This document shows positions 8,041 to 12,688 of a DNA stretch of 12,688 nt, one piece after another; position 1 is the stretch's first letter, and each line of letters starts with the position of its first letter. This DNA is from Candidatus Bathyarchaeota archaeon (GTDB lineage: Archaea > Thermoproteota > Bathyarchaeia > RBG-16-48-13 > GCA-020355125), in the NCBI GenBank assembly GCA_026014905.1, contig JAOZHK010000186.1:1-12688 (forward strand), read 5' to 3'. Both the position numbers and the translations under genes were made by a program. The notes beneath the pieces were generated by a model that had not been told where the DNA came from, ran no database searches, and saw nothing but the letters and a program-made list of their open reading frames with translations.

Positions 8041-9684
8041 TCATCTTATAGCTTTTAAGGTCGATGCTATCGATTGGATAATCGGTGGTGCTGTCCATCC
8101 TAAGAAAACTCGAGAATAGCGGAAATTTGAAGCTTTCCGTAAGACGCCCTTCTTCCCTTGGATGCAATAACCATCAATAAAACATTTGACAAAATCTTTT
8201 ATTCCACCAGTGTAGTGGGATCCAAAACGTCCTGAAAAATACAGAAACTCAGCGATATCCCAAGTTTTGTCTCCTTTTCGTTCGCCTTGTTCTAAATCTA
8301 ATACAAAGATCTCTTCTTCATCTGTTATTACGAAATTTTCCGGTTTGCAGTCTCCGATGGCAATGTCTAATGCATGAATCTCGGCAATAGTTGTGCCAAT
8401 TTTTTGAGCGATGTGTTTTTGCTTCTCGGTCAGTCCAGGCGAGGCAAAGGCATTTCCATAGAATTCAAGGCCGTTAATACCGGGAATAAATCGTTGAACA
8501 AGCATTCGATCTTTTAAGCTAATAGTAACAATATCCGGCACGTGCATTTTGTTACTAGCGAGGAGACGATTGATTCCATATTCATTCGCAAGTCGGGCTT
8601 TTCCGGATAGGGCGAACATCTTTGTCCCATAGGCTGCAATGTTCAGAACGAACCATTTGACATTATACCAGTTTGTAAATTTCTTCACAACATATTTTTC
8701 ATTGTTTACAGTTACGAGAAAAACATCGTTCAACGCGCTTGACAATGGCTGTGATTTTGAGGCTTGGTTTTCCGCAAATTGTTGAATAGATTCGAGCATC
8801 ATATTCTGCTCGTTTAAATTAACTAGTCCTTGTTCTGTACGAAGGAAAAGATAGTTTTTTGGGTCTTCGATATCTTCTCCCGCAAACGCGACTTTTAATT
8901 CTCTTTTAAGTTTAGACGTTAATTCTTTTGCAAAGACGTCTAATTTGACTCTTCCTGCTCGACCATGCGTAATATATGCAGAGAGAGCTCGTTTACTTGA
9001 GTCAATGAAATTAACGACTTTATTGAGTATTTTACTCGATAAAACTTTGTCAACATAGCTGTTTTCTAGAGTTATTTCATCATTAACGAATTTAATAATG
9101 TGAATATTATGAAGCGCTTTGAGGGCTGATCTGTATCCGGCTAATATTGCATGCATATTCTTGTCTCGTAATTCATCCTTGAGCATTTGCATGTAGCTAT
9201 ATCGAAGCGGTGGATATCCCCGTACTCGTTTTTTCATCCGAGCAAGGATTAAGTATTCTGGTTTTATGACCAAGCCTCGGGCTAATTCTTCGTATTCAAT
9301 CACCAAGTCTTGTAACTCTTCTTCAGTAAATCGTTTCTTGACTTTGATTTCAAGATTTTCAAGGTATTCAGCATTCAATATTGGTCTATAGGGAGAGATT
9401 AACCGTCCAGCTATAAAATCGCCAAAGTTCCCCGTTTCCACATCCATTTCAATTGCTTTTTTATCCACTGTGAGTATTGCGTATTGTTTATCATTAATCG
9501 TTCGATAAAAGTATCTGACACCGTTTTTAAAATGCGTTAATATGAGCAAAACATCATAATCGCTGTCTTTTCTGGCATAGCCACCCACTCTGGATCCATA
9601 CATGCAGATGGCTTCTACCTCTTCTTTGCCAGCTATTCGCTGGCACAGCGCAGTGAATTCGCTATACTCCTCTTCCTCATACAT
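8041..9684 (-). CDS. Nucleotidyltransferase (Pol-beta fold) fused to a Bud32-like protein kinase
   Basis: This 547-aa protein has three parts. Residues 1-110 are a minimal nucleotidyltransferase: GSRVGGYARKDSDYD supplies G30-S31 and metal-binding D42/D44, and D81 in MDVE fits the third acidic residue. Residues 115-310 are mainly helical with basic patches, a possible substrate-binding region. Residues 315-547 resemble the Bud32/RIO-type kinase: Lys in VVKKF (334-335), Glu in ANEYG (368), catalytic loop GDCKPEN (444-450; the usual HGD is IGD) and metal-binding D463 in DLE. All core catalytic residues of both halves are present. Substrate is unknown; modification of tRNA, a small molecule or a protein is possible. 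ATG 9684 lies 3 nt beyond a TATA-predicted start. It follows the HAD-kinase fusion on the same strand, 68 bp downstream. Confidence 0.8.
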   Translation of the reverse strand: MYEEEEYSEFTALCQRIAGKEEVEAICMYGSRVGGYARKDSDYDVLLILTHFKNGVRYFYRTINDKQYAILTVDKKAIEMDVETGNFGDFIAGRLISPYRPILNAEYLENLEIKVKKRFTEEELQDLVIEYEELARGLVIKPEYLILARMKKRVRGYPPLRYSYMQMLKDELRDKNMHAILAGYRSALKALHNIHIIKFVNDEITLENSYVDKVLSSKILNKVVNFIDSSKRALSAYITHGRAGRVKLDVFAKELTSKLKRELKVAFAGEDIEDPKNYLFLRTEQGLVNLNEQNMMLESIQQFAENQASKSQPLSSALNDVFLVTVNNEKYVVKKFTNWYNVKWFVLNIAAYGTKMFALSGKARLANEYGINRLLASNKMHVPDIVTISLKDRMLVQRFIPGINGLEFYGNAFASPGLTEKQKHIAQKIGTTIAEIHALDIAIGDCKPENFVITDEEEIFVLDLEQGERKGDKTWDIAEFLYFSGRFGSHYTGGIKDFVKCFIDGYCIQGKKGVLRKASNFRYSRVFLGWTAPPIIQSIASTLKAIR

Positions 9685-9704
9685 TATGTATGTTCTCTCA
9701 AACT

Positions 9705-9718
9705 TGTATCATAAAATG
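9705..9718 (-). promoter_or_regulatory. TATA-like box for the nucleotidyltransferase-kinase gene
   Basis: On the minus strand TTTTATGAT (T4 run at 9713-9716) is centred about 29 bp before ATG 9684, giving a predicted start with only a few leader bases. No SD is seen. This suggests the gene can be transcribed separately from the upstream HAD-kinase fusion gene. Confidence 0.4.
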
Positions 9719-9750
9719 AGAACGCAGAGAAATAAGTCTATTCGTTGACC

Positions 9751-9777
9751 GATCACAATAATCCAAGCATTGTGATC
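9751..9777 (-). repeat. Perfect 9-bp inverted repeat across the stop codon of the HAD-kinase gene
   Basis: GATCACAAT (9751-9759) and ATTGTGATC (9769-9777) are exact reverse complements around a 9-nt loop. In the minus-strand mRNA the stem covers the last codons and the TGA stop. A T-rich stretch (TTATTTCTC) follows on that strand. It could be a terminator-like or mRNA 3'-end structure, or chance. Confidence 0.45.
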
Positions 9778-11000
9778 CAAGCAGTCAAAGGGATCATGAT
9801 ATTATCATTGATGGGAAGGGGAAAAGTTTCTATCAACATGCATGTGGAGGAGACAATAACAGCATTAACTGGTGAGATGAATATGAGGGAAGCAAGACTC
9901 GCAACTCCAATGCCAGCAACAGTCCCTTCAATTTTTTTAACTCTATTATAAGGAATAGCATGTGTTCCCCATTTTTTTCCCACGAATCGGGCAGTTCCGT
10001 CACCTAAAGTCAAAATGGTGATTGCTGTATATCCTATCTTAGGAGAGACAAAGGTAAGTGAGATAGCGATGCTTAACGCGAAGAATACGGGTGAAAGCGC
10101 GAATTCCCATCGTTCTTCGCCTGTAACAGCTGATTCGGTAATCAGCGAGATAATCGGAAATCGTATATCGGATAGCCTGAGAAGCTCAGATACAAAAAAT
10201 AGGATCGTACATAATACGATGATCATGGCTATTGCGATTCGATCAACACTGAATAAATAGCAAATGAATGGAATACTATAACTTCCCATATGTATTGCTT
10301 CACGGATCATGTCATTCCGAGTGTAGAGTTGATTTGGGCTATTCTCTGATGGAGTAAGAAAAGGGAGAATATCTCTCAGGTTTCCTTTAATCGCAAAATC
10401 ACATTTACGTGCGACAAATGGATCCGGATTATAGCCTATGGTTTTAGCCGCAAGAGGAAACATGGGCAGATTATTTCTATCATCTACAACAAGAAAGCAA
10501 TTTTCTTTTGAGATTTGATTTTGATTGAGGAGTTGCTTGAGAACAAGAGCTTTACCTTGGGCTTGGATTACATCTCCTGATATCAGGCCTGTTAATTTAT
10601 TTTCAGCAACTTTAAGGTCGAGTCCAACTGCGTATTTTACATTTAATCGCTGTGCTAACTCTCTCACTAAAAATTCGGGAATTCCAGAACTAATGAATGC
10701 GATTTCGTAGCCAAGACGTTTGAGTTGCTGAATGACGAGTGATGCATCCGGAATGAGTTTAATAGTTCTGAAAGTCTGATGAAAATCGCTAAGCGATACG
10801 TTGATAAAAAGGGAATATATTTTCTGAAGAGCAAGTTCAAGAGGCGTCACTCCGATTTCATAGAGCAATCCATACAATAAAAGAGACGCAATTCGTAGAA
10901 TTGACAAGTTTCTTGTGGATTGAAGCAGCAGAAATTTCCGTTTTGGAATAATAATTCCTTCAACATCGAAAACAACAAGGCGTTTAGGGGCTTGAGCCAA
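9753..11000 (-). CDS. HAD phosphatase fused to a dolichol/phytol-kinase-like membrane domain
   Basis: This 415-aa protein joins two enzymes. Residues 1-215 are a SerB-like HAD phosphatase: motif I FDVEG (D12 nucleophile, E14 instead of the common Asp, as in ThrH-type enzymes), motif II Ser in FISSG (104-105), K150 in QGKA and motif III DD (173-174). Residues 230-415 are membrane-embedded and match the SEC59/phytol-kinase/CTP-dependent kinase family: EAIHMGSYSIPF, LGDGTARFVGKKWG (332-345), KKIEGTVAG (355-363) and PLPINDNIMIPL near the end. The second half would phosphorylate a polyprenol, archaeol-like or similar lipid alcohol, usually with CTP. Phosphatase and kinase in one chain suggest linked turnover of a phosphorylated lipid or precursor. 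The start is TTG 11000, because no ATG lies upstream in frame and GAGGTA is a good SD 8 nt away. Confidence 0.82.
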   Translation of the reverse strand: MAQAPKRLVVFDVEGIIIPKRKFLLLQSTRNLSILRIASLLLYGLLYEIGVTPLELALQKIYSLFINVSLSDFHQTFRTIKLIPDASLVIQQLKRLGYEIAFISSGIPEFLVRELAQRLNVKYAVGLDLKVAENKLTGLISGDVIQAQGKALVLKQLLNQNQISKENCFLVVDDRNNLPMFPLAAKTIGYNPDPFVARKCDFAIKGNLRDILPFLTPSENSPNQLYTRNDMIREAIHMGSYSIPFICYLFSVDRIAIAMIIVLCTILFFVSELLRLSDIRFPIISLITESAVTGEERWEFALSPVFFALSIAISLTFVSPKIGYTAITILTLGDGTARFVGKKWGTHAIPYNRVKKIEGTVAGIGVASLASLIFISPVNAVIVSSTCMLIETFPLPINDNIMIPLTAWITMLGLL

Positions 11001-11002
11001 TG

Positions 11003-11030
11003 GGTAGCTACCTCAAACGAGCATAATAAT
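11003..11030. promoter_or_regulatory. SD within a palindrome and shared AT-rich box upstream of the HAD-kinase gene
   Basis: The minus-strand SD GAGGTA (11009-11014) overlaps the 10-bp palindrome GGTAGCTACC (11003-11012), which could fold over the ribosome site. ATAATAAT (11023-11030) lies about 26 bp from TTG 11000 on one side and 24 bp from ATG 11050 on the other, so it could be a TATA element for either strand. If it served the TTG start, the SD would not be transcribed, so a promoter further upstream is likely for the minus gene. Confidence 0.35.
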
Positions 11031-11049
11031 GGTGATTGTTGTTTGATCT

Positions 11050-11239
11050 ATGACAACACTTAAACTCTCCTAATGTTCAAAACACGCGCGCGCCTTCAAA
11101 TAACGACAATGAGGTAACATCAGAGATACATGAGACATCAGGCAAAAAACAAGTTACGCAGCGTTCTCCGTCACTTCTCTGGTGGATTCTCACGCTTTCC
11201 GTTCTAGCTATCGTATTGTATGTTGTGTTGATTCAATAA
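11050..11239 (+). pseudogene. Small single-helix membrane peptide, reading frame disturbed near its start
   Basis: An open frame ending at TAA 11237-11239 encodes a polar 30-40 residue segment (NDNEVTSEIHETSGKKQVTQ) followed by one strong transmembrane helix (LLWWILTLSVLAIVLYVVLI), a tail-anchored layout. It has no ATG, GTG or TTG before the helix. ATG 11050, 24 bp after a TATA-like ATAATAAT, opens the neighbouring frame (MTTLKLS, then stop at 11071-11073). Removing one base from AAA at 11065-11067 would join them into a protein of about 62 aa. This may be a sequencing homopolymer error, a real frameshift or a non-canonical start. It lacks the GLxRFxEDE motif of archaeal Sec61-beta. Function is unknown. 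Confidence 0.4.
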
Positions 11240-11421
11240 CAAACTAGCTCGAAATGATAATATCACAAGGAAACGTATTGTTCATTGTTTCGATATTCTT
11301 GGAATTGTTACACATGAAACATTCTGTATCTGTAAGGTATATTCAATACTATCGTTGCGCTTAATGATCAGTTCTTCAAAAGAACAATCTTTAATACTCT
11401 GTGTTAAATGTTGGAAACGCT
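11240..11421 (+). promoter_or_regulatory. Operator palindrome and leaderless promoter of the RHH gene
   Basis: GTTCTT CAA AAGAAC (11371-11385) is a perfect inverted repeat with a 3-nt centre. Just after it, TTTAATA (11390-11396) is a TATA-like box whose centre is 28 bp before ATG 11422, so transcription should begin at or next to the ATG. The palindrome overlaps the BRE position, where a bound repressor would block TFB/TBP. The rest of this stretch holds only a doubtful 36-codon ORF (11254-11364). Confidence 0.5.
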
Positions 11422-11574
11422 ATGTCAAGAACTGAATTTCGTGCTCTGACGTTACCTGAAGGACTCTATCTTCAACTGGAGAATTATGTGGACCAATCCA
11501 ATGGCTACTATGTCTCAGTGACTGAAGTGGTCCGTGAAGCGTTACGAGACTATCTGAAAAAACAATCTGAATAA
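11422..11574 (+). CDS. Small ribbon-helix-helix transcriptional regulator
   Basis: This 50-aa protein has the layout of a CopG/Arc/NikR-type RHH DNA-binding domain. The strand is TEFRALTLPEGLYLQL (residues 4-19), then helix A (residues 15-24), a turn with SNGYYVSVTEV, and helix B (VVREALRDYLKK, 36-47). The SVTEVVREALRDYL segment is the typical RHH second-helix signature. Such proteins bind as dimers to short palindromes through the N-terminal strand. A 15-bp palindrome lies directly upstream of its TATA box, so autoregulation is likely. The start is the first ATG, with no SD but a TATA box at leaderless spacing. The neighbours are other very small genes, and no toxin partner is apparent downstream on the same strand. 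Confidence 0.75.
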   Translation: MSRTEFRALTLPEGLYLQLENYVDQSNGYYVSVTEVVREALRDYLKKQSE

Positions 11575-11609
11575 TCACCCCTTCTTGCCCATCACGCTGG
11601 CTTGAATGA

Positions 11610-11738
11610 TTAAAGAAACTGAAGTGTCGGATTCAGTTTCCCACATTTCGGACATTTTACCGAAATGACAGAGTTATCTTTGTCTTCGAGTTGCGTCTCT
11701 TCAATGCTGGTGTAAATTCGTGTGCACATCGGAGACAT
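11610..11738 (-). CDS. Small zinc-ribbon-like protein, 42 aa
   Basis: A minus-strand ORF encodes 42 residues with an acidic middle and a C-terminal CPKCGK knuckle (C29, C32), plus C5 near the N terminus. A CxxCG knuckle is typical of zinc ribbons, but the second CxxC pair is absent, so metal binding would need C5, another ligand or a dimer. It begins 24 bp after the stop of a 59-aa ORF on the same strand, suggesting one transcript. No SD is evident before ATG 11738. Codon choice looks coding and the CPKCG motif is unlikely by chance. The function is not recognised. Confidence 0.45.
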   Translation of the reverse strand: MSPMCTRIYTSIEETQLEDKDNSVISVKCPKCGKLNPTLQFL

Positions 11739-11762
11739 GTTATTTGCGTGGTCAATGTGATT

Positions 11763-11942
11763 TCATCTCACAATACAAAATAAATAGCTTATAATTATTA
11801 AAAAAAGTATGGCTGGATAATTGGCCAGCGCGCGCATGATAATGGATGGTAGAGGATACTTGTCTCGGATATTCAAGTAGATTTTCTGTCTCTCACCTGC
11901 TTTATTGGGAGGAAATATTGACGTTACCATGATTAACACCAT
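11763..11942 (-). CDS. Small protein (59 aa), possibly a truncated member of an archaeal family
   Basis: The ORF opens with ATG 11942 preceded by AGGTGA four bases upstream, the strongest ribosome site in the window. The N-terminal third (VTSIFPPNKAGERQKIYLNI) recalls, from memory, small archaeal proteins of about 100-130 aa that begin MVTxIFPPxKA and are common in Asgard genomes. After the segment DKYPLPSII the resemblance stops and the protein ends in a hydrophobic stretch (AILFLIIISYLFCIV) that may be a membrane helix. A full-length relative would continue, so this may be a truncated or frameshifted copy, or a distinct membrane peptide. The next small ORF follows after 24 bp on the same strand. 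Confidence 0.45.
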   Translation of the reverse strand: MVLIMVTSIFPPNKAGERQKIYLNIRDKYPLPSIIMRALANYPAILFLIIISYLFCIVR

Positions 11943-12148
11943 ATTTTCACCTTCGTTCTCTTCTTGGTATTTGTGTCATCGCTCCCCACCTCGGAGCTTT
12001 CAAGGATTGTGATCAATTATTTATGGACCGTTACGCGCGCGCGTACACTTATCTTAACCTGGTAATTGATAGTTTTGAATTTTATTGCCGAGACTATCGG
12101 TGATTGCCATATGATAGTATCATTGATTTCTTTCATCCAGTCCAGAGG
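11943..12148. other. Intergenic stretch with alternating-CG palindrome
   Basis: No convincing gene is seen. TACGCGCGCGCGTA (12032-12045) is a perfect 14-bp palindrome, and ATGATAGTATCAT (12111-12123) is a 13-nt palindrome. On the minus strand the AT-rich segment near 12010-12027 could hold the promoter of the 59-aa gene. A TTG at 12104 is in frame with the downstream zinc protein but lies upstream of its likely promoter. Confidence 0.4.
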
Positions 12149-12205
12149 TTTTTATACCAGATCAACAGTCTGTCTGGCTGCCATAATTTATCTTATGTGA
12201 TGAGA
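12149..12205 (+). promoter_or_regulatory. Promoter and ribosome site of the small zinc protein
   Basis: TTTTTATA (12149-12156) is a TATA-like box predicting a start near 12179. GTGAT (12197-12201) matches the archaeal anti-SD and lies 4 nt before ATG 12206, which favours that ATG over ATG 12200 and over the TTG at 12104. Confidence 0.4.
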
Positions 12206-12643
12206 ATGGTTCAAGTTGACTGTATTAAATGTCATGAACAGGGAACATTAAGTATTAAGAAACGAAAAGTGAAAGATGCTATCTACGAATACTACTATGT
12301 ACAACATAGAAACTATTCGACTCGTAAACCGAGAACATCTTGGTGTTATGTTGGAAAGAAGACAAACCTACCAAAAGCGTATCTGAAACTACTTGAAAAT
12401 GATATATACCCAAAAAATGATGATATACCCAAAATATACCCAAAAGAACCGCAATCTAGACTGGAAGAAAATAACTTTAAATTGTCCTCTATTCAAGACA
12501 ATACTACAAAATCGGTTTGCGGCTGTGATCTAGACTGGTCGAGGATTGAAGCCTTCCAAGCTTCCAACCCGGGTTCAAATCCCGGCAGCCGCACCAAAGA
12601 TTTTATGTACGTGTGTAGAGGTTTTACTCAATACACGTCATAA
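12206..12643 (+). CDS. Small archaeal zinc-binding protein, ORF running through tRNA-Gly
   Basis: From ATG 12206 the protein begins MVQVDCIKCHEQG, with a C6-x2-C9 knuckle, then IYEYYYVQH and SWCYVGK (C47), then a short helix (YLKLL). This pattern (CxxC, YYYVxH, a second Cys within WCYxG) is one I know from many small archaeal proteins, often on plasmids, viruses or near integration sites; function is unproven. After residue 63 comes a low-complexity tail (DIYPK and DIPK repeats). From residue 105 the frame is simply the tRNA gene read as codons (SNPGSNPGSR), with no stop until 12641-12643. The true C terminus is therefore doubtful: the gene may be decayed, fused into the tRNA by an integration event, or overlap it. 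Confidence 0.5.
   Translation: MVQVDCIKCHEQGTLSIKKRKVKDAIYEYYYVQHRNYSTRKPRTSWCYVGKKTNLPKAYLKLLENDIYPKNDDIPKIYPKEPQSRLEENNFKLSSIQDNTTKSVCGCDLDWSRIEAFQASNPGSNPGSRTKDFMYVCRGFTQYTS
12404..12445 (+). repeat. Three copies of the 12-mer ATATACCCAAAA
   Basis: Exact copies at 12404-12415, 12423-12434 and 12434-12445 (the last two share one A). The periods of 19 and 11 nt are not multiples of three, so the repeat is at DNA level rather than a protein repeat. They lie in the low-complexity tail of the zinc-protein ORF, about 75 bp before the tRNA gene. Confidence 0.7.
12519..12596 (+). tRNA. tRNA-Gly(UCC)
   Basis: A complete cloverleaf can be drawn: acceptor GCGGCTG (12519-12525) with CAGCCGC (12586-12592); D arm ATCT/GGAT around a loop with GG; anticodon stem GAAGC/GCTTC with loop CTTCCAA, anticodon TCC at 12555-12557; a 4-nt variable loop; T stem CCGGG/CCCGG with loop TTCAAAT; discriminator A and encoded CCA. 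There is no intron. It reads GGA (and other GGN by wobble). TTTAAATT at 12476-12483 may be its box A. The gene lies on the same strand as, and inside, the preceding small zinc-protein ORF. Confidence 0.95.
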
Positions 12644-12688
12644 TCATAGCAATGTGTCCTAATTAATGCACTATTCTTCGTTTAGCTG

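Noticed and set aside
11050..11239. Sec61-beta (SecG) identity for the small membrane peptide
   Set aside because: Size and layout fit, but the conserved GLxRFxEDE-like segment before the helix is missing and the frame is broken.
11254..11364. 36-aa plus-strand ORF
   Set aside because: No SD, poor TATA spacing and no recognisable motif; likely chance.
11371..11385. Rho-independent-type terminator for upstream genes
   Set aside because: The palindrome has no T tract following on the plus strand and sits at an operator position relative to a TATA box.
12104..12199. TTG-initiated N-terminal extension of the zinc protein
   Set aside because: It lies upstream of the probable TATA box at 12149, and a GTGAT ribosome site favours ATG 12206.
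1..12688. CRISPR array, insertion sequence or rRNA
   Set aside because: No regularly spaced repeats, transposase motifs, terminal inverted repeats or rRNA-like segments were seen by reading.

Overview
The window comes from an archaeon. The evidence is a Cdv/ESCRT-III cell-division cluster, AT-rich TATA-like boxes about 25 bp upstream of start codons (including apparently leaderless genes), GTG and TTG starts, archaeal SD matches to AGGTGA, and an intronless tRNA-Gly with a typical archaeal body and encoded CCA. The order coiled-coil protein, then ESCRT-III with a C-terminal winged helix, then MIT-AAA ATPase matches the cdvA-cdvB-cdvC operon of TACK archaea (Sulfolobales, Thaumarchaeota and relatives). 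One small ORF recalls a family I associate from memory with Asgard genomes, so a deep-branching TACK or related lineage is the safest placement. No 16S or ribosomal gene is present to settle it.

Layout. Positions 2-2481 hold the tightly spaced + strand Cdv operon: the 3' part of a cdvA-like gene, cdvB and cdvC. A gamma-carbonic-anhydrase-like left-handed beta-helix protein follows (2514-3029), probably from its own promoter, and ends 5 bp from the convergent end of a Ca2+-transporting P-type ATPase (5761-3035, minus). A 146-bp divergent promoter region separates the ATPase from a membrane-bound H+-pyrophosphatase of the K+-independent type (5908-7971, +). Convergent to that lie two minus-strand fusion proteins: a HAD phosphatase joined to a dolichol/phytol-kinase-like membrane domain (11000-9753), and downstream a nucleotidyltransferase joined to a Bud32-like kinase (9684-8041).

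Positions 11001-12200 look nearly empty but contain several very small genes: a frame-disturbed one-helix membrane peptide (11050-11239), a 50-aa ribbon-helix-helix regulator with a 15-bp palindrome and a leaderless promoter (11422-11574), and a minus-strand pair of 59 and 42 aa. Short alternating-CG runs are scattered through the same stretch. The right end has a small archaeal zinc-binding protein ORF that runs without a stop into tRNA-Gly(UCC) at 12519-12596.

Functionally, the left block is a membrane-remodelling division machine. The middle block is ion and energy transport: Ca2+ export or homeostasis driven by ATP, and proton pumping driven by PPi. The two fusion proteins suggest a lipid- or polyprenol-phosphate pathway and an uncharacterised signalling or RNA-modifying kinase, but their substrates cannot be read from the sequence. 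No mobile element, CRISPR array or rRNA was seen.
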